Shown here piece by piece: positions 40,013 to 51,990 of a stretch of 64,000 bases of DNA. The notes beneath the pieces were generated by a model, which was given only the letters and a program-made list of their open reading frames with translations, ran no database searches and was not told the origin of the DNA. The stretch is from Heterocephalus glaber (lineage: Eukaryota; Chordata; Mammalia; Rodentia; Bathyergidae): contig NW_004624743.1 in the NCBI RefSeq assembly GCF_000247695.1, forward strand, positions 249,631-313,630, read 5' to 3'. The stretch's first letter is position 1, and each line of letters starts with the position of its first letter. The position numbers and the translations under genes are program-made.

Positions 40013-42560
40013 TCTAAGTTTCCACTCAAGGTTTTTATTGACCAAAACAAAAATTTCAACTCTCATTTCAAGTTGTTTAATTCATATTTGATATATATTC
40101 TTAAATTAGGATCTACAACTGTGGATTATCTCTTTCCAGTTGTCTGTATATTTTTTATGTCTATGTCTCAAATATATTGTGCAGTTCTTGTATGTCTTAT
40201 ACTTGTAACCTGAAATACCACACATCTGGTTTACATTTTAAAATGCTATGAAAATATTTTAGATCATTTTGAGCTAGAAAAAGTCTGGCATCATGAAGAG
40301 CAGGGCATGTGTTATGTGCTCCACCTTTACAGTCACCTGTGCTGTTGAGAGAACATCAGGCGCTCGACCTGACCAACCTGGAGAAGTGCACTGAGTGGTC
40401 CTGTGAGAAGACCCTGCTGTCTGCACTGTGCCCTTTGGACTCGCTCTTCCACTCAGGCTGAGATCCACAACATGGTGATGTGACAGGGGGACAGCTCAGG
40501 CCTGAGGACACAATGGGGCAATCAACACTGAGACCCTTGCTGGTCCCTTTTCTGCATCTGCTAAAACCCTTTCCTCATTCAGTGAAAATCAAGAGACAAA
40601 ATAACTGAATTTCCAAAAGACTGTAACGTGGAAGTGTTGGTTTCTCCCTGTAATCCAGATGAAAACATGCAGGCCATGCTCGATCCATTCAAATATTTTG
40701 TGCCATGAAGAGCAAGAATCAGACTGAAGGATGGAGAAAGATAACAGCTACTGGAATTTCCCTGGAGAGCAACAGATAACACCTGTAATGTGGGGTGCAT
40801 TTTTCTCATCAAACAGTACATACAAACTGATTCACTCAGAATGGGGTGTATTAATTTTTTGCCTCTCAAGACCTAAATCTGAATTCTCGTGGATAAAGCA
40901 CATTTTGTTTTTGTCAGAACTGAATCCAAATTTCCCTCCTTTTTCACCTAGAAACCTTCTCTAGGGAAACCTCAACATCAAGGCACTGGTGCCCATTTAG
41001 CCCCTTTCCAGCCCAGGAACAACAGGTGCATCAGGCTCCCTGCATCTCCATACTTATTGCTCCTCCCAGAAGCAAGTGGTGTTTGGTCCCATGGACCTCC
41101 TGTCATCCAGAGCTCATGTTCTGGTGAAGGTCTGGACATGGCTCACCCTCCTCTGATGCCTGAGATACCTCAACTTTCAATATTTCATCACTGAGGAGGA
41201 TACATCCATTCTCCAGCTTTATCTAGGTATAGGTGACATTTAAAATTGTGTGAGTGTAAGTTGCAAATCTTGGTTTGGTTTCTGTATTCATTGAAATATT
41301 TGCCCCAACCAAGCTAATATATCCATGGGTCTTTTCAAAATATATCTCTATCTGGGTCATCTGCATAACTGTTTTCAAAGAAAAAAAATCACTCTCTGAA
41401 TCATATATAAATAACAGTCTTATAAAGGTACCAGGTTAACATTTCTGAACTTTTGAATGTTTTTGTATGAGTTTATTTTGCCATGTTGTTTATTTCTATT
41501 ATAATTTATAAGTAAACTTTCTGTCCAGGTTTACTTTTCTACATATATTTGAATGAACAAATAGACTTATTTTTAATTTCCATGGTTAATAGATAAAGTT
41601 ATTTCACTCTGGTTCTTACTGATTTGACTTTACCTAGAGCACATTTTGTCAGAGGATTCATAAAATTCCATACTGTATTTTTTTATATTTTTAGTTAATA
41701 TACTAGTACTAGTTAGATATTTTTCAATTTTGAAACTCAGATCTTTTCTTTGGGCATTTTTATTTTTGGTACCAGGGATCAAATTCGGGACCTTGCGCTT
41801 GCAAGGCAGACAATGGAACCACTGAGCTAAATCCCCAGCCCACTTTGGATATTTTTAATTTCTAGAATATTTTATTTTTTGTAAATTTGTTTACTTAGTT
41901 ATTGACAAGTAACAGTTTTATGGGATGCAGTGGGATTCTGTAATATAATTAGCACAAAATGTATTGTTAAAATGTGAGGACCGAACTGTATCACTCATTA
42001 TACTTATCAATTTGGGTGTGAAAGATTTGAAATCTACTGTTTTTAGCAGTTGAAAAATATATAATGCATTATGACTATGATCACACTTGTGTGAAAATAC
42101 ATCCCTGAAGCTTGTTCTTTCTATTTAACTGAAATGTATACCTTGATCAATATTTACCCATGACCCATCAATCCCTTCTGCCTCGATCTGATAACATTAA
42201 TTTTTACTCTACAGATCTATGAATTCAACGTAGTTAGCTTCCACATATAAGTGAATCATGGAGCGTTTGTCTTTCTGAGCCTGGGTGATTTCCCATAGCA
42301 GAGTCCTCCAGGAGCAGCCATGTTGGGGCACAGGAAAGACCCTCCGCCATTTCACCTCATTACCTTAACCCCTCATCTGATGAGGGAACCTAGGTTGCTT
42401 CTGATCTTAGCTACGTGAACAATGCCACAGTGAGGAGGGAGTTCAGACTTTCTTTCAGTAGAAGGATTTCAGTGCTTTTGGAAACACACTCACAGATGGG
42501 ATTCTTCTGTCAGGCAGTAACTTTTTATGGTTTCATGGTTTTATGTTTTGAAGGATCTTC
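40013..42560. repeat. 3' flank of OR14, duplicated at 55011-57410
   Basis: Strong collinear matches: 40330-40440 with 55320-55440 (ctgtgctgttgagagaac..., gtcctgtgagaagaccctgctgtctgcactgtg), 41000-41230 with 56010-56270, 41280-41420 with 56300-56420, 42125-42470 with 57060-57410. The antisense ID SINE at 41765-41842 is present only here. No gene is seen in it. Confidence 0.8.
41765..41842 (-). mobile_element. ID SINE (antisense), private to OR14 copy 1
   Basis: Complement of an ID element (ggtaccagggatcaaattcgggaccttgcgcttgcaagg...tgagctaaatccccagccc), with its A-tail seen as a T-rich run on the left. Flanked by ctttgggcattttt (41750-41763) and ctttggatattttt (41843-41856). The matching place in copy 2 (about 56780) has no SINE. 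Confidence 0.85.
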
Positions 42561-44440
42561 ATGCTGTTCTCCATGCTGTTTGTGCTAATTCACAATGGAG
42601 CCCAGGGTGATTTTACTATGTTCCTTACCCACACTGTCACCTTTTGTCTTTTTGGCAATAGCCATCTTAACTAATATGAGGTGCTGTCTCTTCCTAGTTT
42701 TAATTGCATTTCCTGATGACTGATGGTAATGAGACTTCTTTCGTGTATTTATTGGTGACTTTTTGTCTTCTTTTGAGAAATGTCTCTGTAGGTACTCTGC
42801 CAATTCTTGAATTGGATTATTTGTTTTCTTTGTATTGAGTTGTTTCAGGACCTAATACATTTACATATTAGTCAAGTATCAGTATATTTTTTGCAAACCT
42901 TTTTCCCATTTTGTGAGTTGTCTTGTCACTGAACCTTTTTGTTTGTACTAAAAACATTTGAGTTTAATGCAATCTCCTGTCAATTTTGCTTGTCTGGTTT
43001 GCATTATCTTGTGTTCTTTAGGAGCCACATCCAAAAGGATTTTGCCCAACTGAATAATAGAGTGCAATTCCCCTAAGTTCTCTTTCAGCATTTACACAGT
43101 ACAAGCTCTTAGGTGACGTTCTTAGGTTCATTTTTGTATATGATAACACATGAGGATCCTGTTTCATTCTTCTATTTTTGATTATGAAATGTTTCAATAT
43201 TATTCTTGAAGAGTTCATCTTTTCTTTCTCTGTCCTCTGTCCTCAGCACTTTATACTGGATCATTGGTTTTGGATGAGGGTTTATTTCTGGGCTCTCTCT
43301 CCTGATTTATGTACCAATTTGTCTGTCTTCTATGCCACTCTCAGGGTAATTTGATCACAATAAATTTCTATGAGACTTAAAAGTCAAGTAATATGATGAT
43401 TCCAGCCCTGTCATTTTTCTTCAACATTTCTTTGAATAATTGCAACCTTTAATTGATACATAGAAATCTTAGAATTTTTTCATTAAAATTAATTTTGAAA
43501 AGAATTGCATTGAATCTGTAGATAGTTTTGGATGACAGACATCTTAACAGTATTGATTCTTCCAATCCAGGAACTCAGATACCTTTTCATGTATTCATGT
43601 CATCTACTATTCTTTAATTGATATTTTACTGCTTTCAGTTGTTCACATCTTTGACTACTTTGTTTACAATTACATGTGAATGTTTTATTTTATGATATTG
43701 TGCTTAGGATTTATATGCAATCTCTGTTCAGATAGTTTTAATTAGTGTACAAAAATATTATTGATTTTTTTATCTTTTTTCTTAACTTTACAAAATGTGT
43801 TGATCATACCTAACAGTCTCGTTGCAGATTCTCTGGGATGTGCTCCGCAAGAGAATGTCATCAGCAAACATAAGGTCTCACTTCTTCCTTTCTTTACTTG
43901 GATGGATTTTACTCCATTTTCCAATCACTTTCTTGGGGTTCCAGTGCTGCACTGACTGGAAGAGGAGGGTGCACATCCTTCCCTTTCTCCAGGTCTTGAT
44001 GAAAACTTTACAGGTTTTCACCATTGACTAGAGGTTTGCTGTGGAATCTCATATATGTCTTTGTTGCACTAAGGTACACTCCTCCTATACCAAACTTGGT
44101 GAGAGCTTTGATCATGAAAGGGTGTTGAATTACATGAAATGACTCGCTGAATCTCTTAAGATTATCTACGAATTGTCCTTCCTGTTGTTAATTTTGCGTA
44201 TCACACATCGATTTACATAATTTCAGCCAAAATTGCCTCCCAAGGGTAACTCCCACATGATCATGGTGAACATTAGCTTTAATTCAGTTGGAATTTAGTT
44301 TGTTAGTATTTTGTTGAAGCACATTTGTATATGTGCTCATGGAAAATATTGGCAGGCAATTTTGTTCTGTACTGACTTTGCTTGTCTTTTTATCAGTGTA
44401 ATGGTGGACACATGAACTTGAAGGGATTCCTCCTCATCCT
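42090..44440 (-). mobile_element. Antisense LINE-1 (3' region and ORF2)
   Basis: The plus strand carries the complement of L1: 3' part (42170-42600, tccacatataagtgaatcatgg...), then ORF2 complement (42630-43000 caatagccatcttaactaatatgaggtg...; 43540-43570 acagtattgattcttccaatcc; 43840-43890 catcagcaaacataagg; 44050-44120). Heavily mutated. Only the first 350 bases or so are shared with copy 2, where it is cut off at 57410 by the TTC19 retrocopy. Confidence 0.75.
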
Positions 44441-46065
44441 TTCTGTGACAGTCCAAAGGAAGGCTAGAGAGGACCTACAGTTCAGGTGGTAACAGTCCAG
44501 TAGCACCAGCCCCATGAAGACCCATGCTTATCATTATCTGCAGAGCAGTGTCAGTTTGAACTTGAAAGCAGCTCCTTCCACAAGGCAGGCTAGCTTTGGA
44601 GGAAAAATTCACTGTAGTGCCCCATGTGTAGCAATGGTACTGTCTGGGGCCATTTGCATAAGAGTCATATTGGAATAACTGAACACTGTGGGAGTCAGAA
44701 TTCTCAGAACAGCCCCACTTCAGATTCATGGTCACACTGACCTAGTGATGTGGTAGTAGATGGTGAAACAGAGCAGGAGGGAGAGATCAGGGTCCCTGAG
44801 TTGTGGAGCAGCAAGGACCTCAGACTGTGGAAGACACCATGGTAAGCTTCCCATGTGGTGAAGAGACTGCCTGTTGCATGGGGGCCATGAGGCCACTGGG
44901 TTTGCAAGGACTGGGACTGATGTTCTCCTGACACCAACTCCAGAGCCATCACTGGCAGCTCCACTCCCAGGCCACCACCATGCAACACACAACTCAGGGA
45001 TCTCTGTAGAGTCAGCCTGATGTCCTTGTTCATTGGTTGTACAAAACAAATCACTAAGAAATCTCCTTAAAAGTGAATAGGATACAGTGTCCAAGGCCTT
45101 TCTGAAATGTGAAGGAATCAAGAGATGGAGGATGGGGAGGGAGAAGAGTTAAAGGGTGATGGAAGAAGAAATTGAGATGTTTTACGCACATATACCAAAT
45201 CCACACCAGGAACTGAACATTATGTACTGCAAACATGTACTAATAAGGAAATAAAGGTCAGATCTTTGTAGCTTATTGACTAACTCAATGATTTGAAAAT
45301 ACTAATAGTTAAATTTTACATACACTAATGACACATGAAAGTGTACTTGAGATACACAAAAAGCACCCTTGCACCCATCCCTAACACACACACACAGTCA
45401 CACAAACAAAGATGTGGTAAAAAATGCCTCTTTGGTGATCCTTTCAGTTCCTACCACAGCCTTTTGACTCAGTTCACACAGGAAGAGAGGACCCTGTGTT
45501 GTGAGTTAATCCAGCTCTGATCAGCTGTGTCACAGCTCTGTGACCACATCACCAACTGCACTGTGGTTCAGACCTAAAAGGCCCCTCACAGCCTCCTGAC
45601 TGTGATGGTGATGGATCTCAGTGATGCATTCAGAGTGAGTTCACTCACTGAGGAGCTCAGGAGCCCATTGTGCTGTGAGGAGGCTGCCTGGATGGAGGAG
45701 ACTTCAGGGGGGTGAGCTGCAAAGGTGGGTTCTTCTCCCTGGCTCCTCCTCCTGCCTCCTGCCTGCATGGGGTGTACACTTTCCTCTGCCATTGCTTCTG
45801 TCTGCCCCTTGATTCCATGCATCAGCTCAATGTGGAAGGAGTCAGCTAAAGTTGATGAGTGAAAAAATGCTCTCTCTCTAACTTGTGGGTTTTGGATATT
45901 TGGTCCAGTGATTGAAAAGATGACTAATGTGTCTCTAAGAAATTCTCTCCCCTTCTCACTAGATTATGTACTAGAAAAATCATTATACCTCAATATAGGG
46001 AGAAACTCTACATTTCTCTTACTTGAATTTCTTTTAAATTAGCCATAGGAGACACCAAGAGAGTA
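44440..46065. other. Intergenic stretch with an L1 3' UTR fragment; no gene assigned
   Basis: 44475-45121 has open minus-strand frames (86, 116 and 129 codons) with no domain I recognise; they overlap one another in different frames, so they are probably chance. 45125-45260 is an L1 3' UTR-like piece (gaggatggggagggagaag...gagatgttttacgcacatatacc...gcaaacatgtacta) of the same family as 33257-33514. A short CA tract is at 45388-45400. Confidence 0.35.
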
Positions 46066-46071
46066 GATGGC
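46066..46071 (+). repeat. Proviral target-site duplication, 5' side
   Basis: gatggc, repeated exactly at 51313-51318 directly after the 3' LTR. A 6-bp duplication is the length expected for class II (betaretrovirus-like) integration. Confidence 0.75.
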
Positions 46072-46587
46072 AGTGGGACCTGGTCAGGAGTGACTGATTA
46101 ACTGAAAGGTTAAACTGTGGGACAAAGGTGCACAGGCTCTGCAAGGAGGGAATGGTCAAATACAGGGCAAAAACACACAAATAATTAATCCAAAATAAAA
46201 GAAATTCAGGCTCTGTGAGGAGTGAATGGTTAAATTATGGGGCAAAGTCACACAAATTTAAGAATCGAATGGTTAAACAAGAAGCTTAGATCAGTAAAGC
46301 ATGTTGTGTCTGGCCATGTCCTTCTCTGTTCTCCATGAAAAACTGCCCTGCCTTGAGAGAGCTCCTGGACCAAGCTGCTTTTCTCTGCTCTTCCTCTTAC
46401 ACTGAGATTTTAAATAAAGGTGAGTGTGTTCTTGGCTCAGTGGGTCTTTCTTTTCCCAGAGTCTCCCTGGTGACTGGGTACTATGAGTTGAGAAATAGCT
46501 CCTCTGGGCCTCTGGATTACTGAACTGAGTTTTGTGTCTGAGTAATCTTTTCATCTTCCATGCCTCCCTCAGTCGCTGACTGCAACA
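46072..46587 (+). mobile_element. 5' LTR of class II ERV provirus
   Basis: About 516 bases matching the 3' LTR (50838-51312) along its length. Starts agtggg, where the 3' LTR has tgtggg, so the terminal TG has mutated. Ends in ca at 46587. The U3 part holds three to four imperfect tandem units (46089-46280: gaGTGAaTGGTTAAa...GGGGCAAAagcACACA). A poly(A) signal AATAAA is at 46413-46418. The copy differs from the 3' LTR at many positions, so the insertion is old. Confidence 0.85.
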
Positions 46588-48154
46588 AGTGGTGCACGTA
46601 GTGTGAGGAAAGACTGCTGCTGCGAATCAGTGTGGAGGGCTGGCCTGTCAAGCCTGGGAAAGGAGCAAGGAGTCATCCACTCTTCATCCTGGGAAGGGAA
46701 CATAGGCATCTGACAAATTGTGATGTAAGCTTAAGGGAAGCTTAAGCTTCAGGTTTATCAACCCAGAAGATTTTTAACTGTCCAGTTGCTAAGTGAGTGA
46801 GGACAGTTCGTTTGTTTCTCACTTTGCTCCTTTACTTTCATTTCTCTTGCTTTGTCTACAATATGAGTCATACTTTAAGAAGCAAAAGCAATGTAAGCAA
46901 CATTTACAATGTCTCTTAAAAATGAAAACTCCTATGAATATTGTTACAAAGACTCAAAGCCATGACAAAATCATGATTGAACTCTGATTAAATCTGACTG
47001 TTTATGTGTTATGTTTGTGATCTTATTAGTCCATCTGCCTGTTAATCTGTTCTCATAACTGATAAAGTACCTGAAGCTGCTTCATTCAAAATTTTGAGTT
47101 CTCATAAATTTTAGTTTTTCCTTTATTTTTGACCTTATATACTTCTGGCTTTTAAGTGAGTGAGCCAAAATGAAACTTGTTACACAATAAAAACTAATAG
47201 ACTTAAAGGGCACTTACACATAAAAGCCTTACAGTTTGAAAATATATAGGTTATATGTGATTTAGGCTAATATATATGTTTTCTGTATGTGTGTTGACTT
47301 TCAGACATATCTTATCCTCCAAGTTGATTTGTGATAGACGCTCATGATATTAGCCCAGTGCCTTTTGGTTTACATAGCCTAACAGTGGGCTAATTTAAAT
47401 AAGTTGGTAAAAGTAAAGATGCCTTTAAAGTTGGTAATGTTTCCTTTCAGCCCATCAAAAGGATATCAAAATTGGTTTTATAAGTGCAATCCCTGTTGTT
47501 GGCTATATGCAGCAATTAGAAGTTTTTTCATTGGAATTCAAGGGACAAACATAAAAATGAGACTAAAAATTCTATATTGCTGGGACAGACTCTTGAGAAT
47601 TAAAAATAAAAACTCATAGCTTCTCAACGTTGTTGTGCCTACCAACATCATTCTCAAATAATACAAACCAAGGATTGGTTTTGCAGCCTCTGGAATCCAA
47701 TTTGGGTCTAGAAAAATAAATTTATGTTTTACAATAGGGGCTTATCTGGAAAATTCCACACTTTCCTGTAAGAGGTCCTAGGGGAAGGGGAGACATGTAC
47801 CACACCAGTTTTGAGTGGCCAGCTCTGTCTAAGTAGTAGGTTCATGCAGAAGACTTAGAACACCAGAGATTGTTGTGTTAAGAACACAGAAACCAATGCA
47901 AGAAAAATTAAAACAGACATGATGAATAAATAACCACATACATGAGCAAAAACAAAAAATAATAGTCTATAGATACTGCCTCTTGATGATGAAGTCATCC
48001 TTCAACTAGTATATAAAAGTGCCAGTGCTGATTGTGACTCCTTACAACCCTTAAAAATTATGTATTGCTAAAATGATTAAGGCTTAGCAAAATGTTGGAA
48101 CTGAGATTTACAAGGTACAGTATTTGCTATTGCTTTAAAGCCTAAAATATATTA

Positions 48155-48274
48155 TAATTATGGCAAAGGGAGACATTTTTAAAGGCTTGTAAAGACAATA
48201 AGCCAGATAAAGAGACAGAATCAAAGCAAAAATGCCCTAATGGTAAAAAAGGTCCTCACTGGGGTAATCAGTGT
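48155..48274 (+). pseudogene. Gag nucleocapsid zinc-knuckle remnant (ERV2)
   Basis: The second knuckle reads at 48233-48274 with spacing C-x2-C-x4-H-x4-C, but the second cysteine position is Gly. A first, more damaged knuckle (GKGRHF-like, then a stop) precedes it near 48160-48190. The order and spacing fit betaretrovirus-type Gag. Confidence 0.6.
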
Positions 48275-49591
48275 GGCCCCAAATTTGATAATGAGGGAAA
48301 CTTTATTACAAAAACCTGAAAGGCCCAACTCTCTGAGCCCCAGTAAAAGCTGAGTCAACCCTAAAATGCTCCTGCTCTGTTGTGAGAGCCAATCCAGTCA
48401 GAAAAAGAGCCTGTTTTTACAAATCTTAGCTACTTGATAAATTTGCTTATAGCTTCCAACTCAAGTTGGTATTTTGTTTAATTAACATGCTTAAAACATT
48501 TCTTGTGCTTTATAAAATCTTAAGTTACAATTATGGGGTTAACTTGTTCTTCCCTCTGCTTTCTGCAGGTGACAAGAGCACTGACTCAAGGTTATGTGAA
48601 AGTCTCCTGTCAGCCAGTCAAGTTTGAAAGTGGAACAGTCTGAGACCAAAGGAAAAACAATGACAAGACACTTTAAAATCCAAGCAACTGCAGCCAAGTT
48701 TGTTATTTTAAAAAGTTTATAGTAAGTAGGATACAGAAAAATATACAAAGGAAGTTATAAGATATCCTTTTGATATGAAAGGATTTTGTATGATAAAAGT
48801 TTTGCTTTGCTAGAAAGAGAGATACAGTTAGAACTGGAAAGCTCAAGTATGTTGATGAAAAGCTTGTGGAGGATGCAGTTTATAAAATAAATATGTGTTT
48901 GCTTGTTGGTTTGGTGGAGCTCAGACTATTTCTTCTGAAAGCTCCTTGTTTCTCAAGAAAGATGAGGGGCTCCAGCCTTAACTCTCATTGGTTGGTCCTC
49001 CTCATGTCTCAGCTCCCCTCTCTGGCTGACACAGGCTGCAACTGTCATTGTTACAATTAATAGTGAACATGAGCTTTTCTGCAAGACTAGCAGAGGCATC
49101 CAGACAGATCTATGACAAAAAACAAGGCAAAGCTGCCTCCTGGGGCAGTTTCAACCTAATTTGTGACACTCATTATTGCTAGCTTCATGATGTATTAAGT
49201 ATATTAAATATTGTTTCCCAAGTGCACAGGTCTTCAAAGACACAGATAGTTTTTCAAGGCTTATCCTTAAATGATTCTTACATATATGTTAAATATTTAT
49301 GCTACAATACTTTAAAAAGGCTCAAACATTATATGGTCTAACAATATCACATAAAATACATCTCTGAATAGATGCATTCTTTTTAGGTGACATTTTATTG
49401 AAAGATTACAAGTCTGGGTAAAATTTCTTCATATCATTTTATATAATAATGTCATCCTGATTGTTGTGATAATGTGTTTTGTTGTCCTTGATCTCAAGTT
49501 TTCTCTATAAACTTTATAATTGCTGCCTGTTAACAGTTTAACTACTAAGATAATCTTGATTGATTAAAAAAATACCATTTCCCTGATTCAG

Positions 49592-49860
49592 CCTCTCAAT
49601 ATTGTCACTGATTCAGCCTATGTTGTGGGGACTTTACAAGTGATTAAAGCTGCCCTTGTTCATAATACATATGATGAGATGCTCCTTCATATGTACCCTA
49701 GCCCACTAATGAAGGCAATGCCAATTTCCTTACAAACTTTCCTCCTACTCTGAAGTGTTAAATATGTCACTGATATTGGTCACAACCCTACAAGACAAGC
49801 CATTGTAAGAAAAGCCAATGAGCTCTTTAGGACCCATTTATTAAAACAAAAAGGGGGTAT
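49592..49860 (+). pseudogene. Pol RNase H and integrase remnants fused by deletion (ERV2)
   Basis: TDSAYVV at 49607-49627 is the RNase H active-site strand. Only about 150 bases on, at 49781-49855, the reading becomes the integrase region ending LLKQKGG, with GHNPTRQAIV before it. Normally about 1 kb of RNase H end, integrase zinc domain and core lies between, so an internal deletion is inferred. Stops interrupt the frame. Confidence 0.6.
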
Positions 49861-50609
49861 ATGGAAGTGGAACTCCCCCACAAACAAGTATCTCTTTTCT
49901 TTAAATTTTTAAATTTGTAATTCATGAGGTTTTACAACCAGACAAAAAAAGCAATTCATCACTCAAGCTGAACACATGCTGAAAGCATAAGAATTCCCTT
50001 CACTTCTAAAAACCTGTTTCTCACAACAATCATGTAAGTCACGTACAAATCCAAAATTACACAGGTAGAAAGCCTCCTTATCTTTCTGAGTTTGCTGACA
50101 TATACACCTCAACTAAGTGACATGGTTTATGGGACACATGTTCTTACCTCACCTGTCTTAGATATAGTCCCATGGAAAAATCCCAAAACACCTCTTTCCT
50201 CTAATGACACCTCTCAAACAGACAAAATTTAACTCCACCTCCTGGTGCTGTAAGGACTATGGGAGGGTCTACACCCACTCTGACTATTCCAGTGGTTGAC
50301 ACTTGTAATTACACAAATAGCACTTTCTGATGAAAAGAGAATCAGGCTCAAGAAGCATCAAGAAGCACTTTAGACACACAGTGAACTTAGTTGTGATGAC
50401 ATTTATCATTTTATATGCATTGCATCTCTTGCATTTAGCCATTTAGATTCCTAAGAGGAAGTCCCACACCTTCTCATTGTTTCCTTTCACACTAATCTGG
50501 ATGGAGATATTACTAATCTCCAGGGCTGACCACAGGCCCAACTTCATAAATCACAGCGGAAGCTGGCAATTTCATCTTAAGTTACCTTAATGATATCACC
50601 TGCTGGATC

Positions 50610-50730
50610 AACTCAAAAATTTGGCTTTCTGGCATCAACCTTCACATTGGATTCTTATTACTGTTTGAATTATCTTTTTTGGTGTTTTTTCTTATAATCC
50701 TCAAGGCCCTTTGTATGGTATTCCAGCAGA
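50610..50730 (+). pseudogene. Possible Env transmembrane remnant (ERV2)
   Basis: A hydrophobic stretch (GFLLLFELSFLVFFLIIL in one frame) preceded by a WI/LSGINLH segment lies about 100-200 bases before the polypurine tract, where the end of env is expected. No other env motif was recognised. Confidence 0.4.
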
Positions 50731-50822
50731 TGCTATGTGCTGAGCCCATGATGACTTTCCTGCACGAGGCCCAGTACCCATGACACTATTTTTCTCTTCC
50801 TCCTCATGCCTCATTTTACAAA

Positions 50823-50837
50823 ACAAAAAGGGGGAAA
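50823..50837 (+). promoter_or_regulatory. Polypurine tract of ERV2 provirus
   Basis: acaaaaagggggaaa directly abuts the TGTGGGG start of the 3' LTR, the arrangement seen in HERV-K-like and other class II elements. It primes plus-strand synthesis. Confidence 0.85.
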
Positions 50838-51312
50838 TGTGGGGGATCTGGCCAGGAGTGAATTATTAAACTGAATGGTGAAAATGTGGGGCAAAAGCAC
50901 AGGCTTTATGAGGAGGGAATTTTTAAAATATGGGGCAAAAGCACACAAATAATTACACCATGAGGCAAAAGCACACAGGCTGTGAGGAGTGAATGGGTAA
51001 ACAACAAGAAGTTTAGGTTAGTAAAGCATGCTGTGTCTGGCCATGTCCTTCCCCTTCCCCATAGGAAACTGCCCAGCCTTGAGACAGCTCCTGGCCCAAA
51101 CTACTTTTCTTCTGCTCTTTCTCTTACACTAAGATTCCTAATAAAAACCACAGGGTTCTTGGGGTGCTCTTCCTTCTCCCAGAGTCACCCTGATGACTGG
51201 GCACTCTCTCTGTGAAGAAACAGCCCCTCTGGGCTGTCTGGTGACTGAACCAAGTCTCATCTCCAAATAATCTTCTCATCCTTCATGCCACCCATGGACA
51301 ATCACTATGACA
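50838..51312 (+). mobile_element. 3' LTR of class II ERV provirus
   Basis: Starts tgtgggggatctggccagg and ends gaca at 51312. U3 has imperfect tandem units like the 5' LTR (50855-51000). Poly(A) signal AATAAA at 51140-51145. It matches 46072-46587 throughout, with scattered substitutions and small indels; the 5' LTR is some 40 bases longer because its second U3 unit is extended. Confidence 0.85.
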
Positions 51313-51318
51313 GATGGC
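51313..51318 (+). repeat. Proviral target-site duplication, 3' side
   Basis: gatggc, an exact copy of 46066-46071. Confidence 0.75.
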
Positions 51319-51489
51319 CTCATGTGGCAGAGGACCCAGGAACTCTGTAACTCAAATGCATTACTCATTCTATGTAATATTTTCCTTTTCCAATTTCTGT
51401 TCATGAAAAAAGTTATTGTTCCACAGTCCCAACAAAATCACACCATTGAGTTTCTGATGTTTTATATCATTCCATTGATGATGCTTATT

Positions 51490-51990
51490 GTAGGTTATGG
51501 GAAATTTTATTTAAACACACACTTTAGCACTTTCAGAGATTTGTACCAGAGACATTCTCATACCTCTTCCTTTCTAAAATTTTTCATCCTCCCAACTGAA
51601 ATTCTACATCTGGGAAACACTAACTTCACATTCCCCTCCCTCCTAATACAGAGAAGATTATTCATTCCTAGTTTACTTATATGCAACATTTTTGAATACA
51701 CAGTTCTGGCAGTTTGTATAAATAAGAATATAGTTTAACAGCATTTATCTGACTTGTGCACTGCAGGGCAATAAGGAGATCTACCAGAGTAAATATCAGG
51801 ACATGGTTTAATGGACAAATAAGGAATTCAGTGAAACACATGCAATGATTTCTGAAATGCTGAAGTCAATATGATTTAGCTGAATTTAGGAAAACATTAG
51901 TATGTCACTATTGCTTCTTATGTAATAAAAGTTATGCTTATTCATCTCAGGATTGACATTTCAAATATATTACTAATTTTTATAGTCTTC
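51490..51990. repeat. Block duplicated at 60330-60830
   Basis: Collinear similarity, for example gtttgtataaataagaatat (51712) with gtttatataaataagaatat (60551) and aaggaattcagtgaaacacatgcaatg (51820) with the same phrase at 60660. It is probably the distal part of the OR14 tandem duplication, now separated from 42.5 kb by L1 and the provirus. An open frame at 51307-51738 overlaps it but shows no domain. Confidence 0.7.

Larger units (their letters stand above)
46588..50837 (+). mobile_element. Internal region of class II ERV (gag-pol-env remnants)
   Basis: About 4.25 kb, much shorter than a complete internal region, so large deletions have occurred. A primer-binding-like tggtgcacgtagtg starts two bases after the LTR (46590), plausibly a decayed tRNA-Lys type site. 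Gag nucleocapsid remains near 48155-48274, RNase H at 49592-49627, integrase C-terminal part at 49780-49860, and an env-like hydrophobic segment at about 50610-50730. No frame is open for more than about 70 codons. I could not recognise protease or most of the reverse transcriptase between 48.4 and 49.5 kb. Confidence 0.75.

Noticed and set aside
44475..45121. Overlapping minus-strand frames as a possible receptor gene
   Set aside because: No membrane segments or family motifs; the frames overlap in different phases as chance frames do.
51307..51738. A 143-codon frame after the provirus
   Set aside because: The matching duplicated block at 60330-60560 does not keep the frame open, and no domain is visible.
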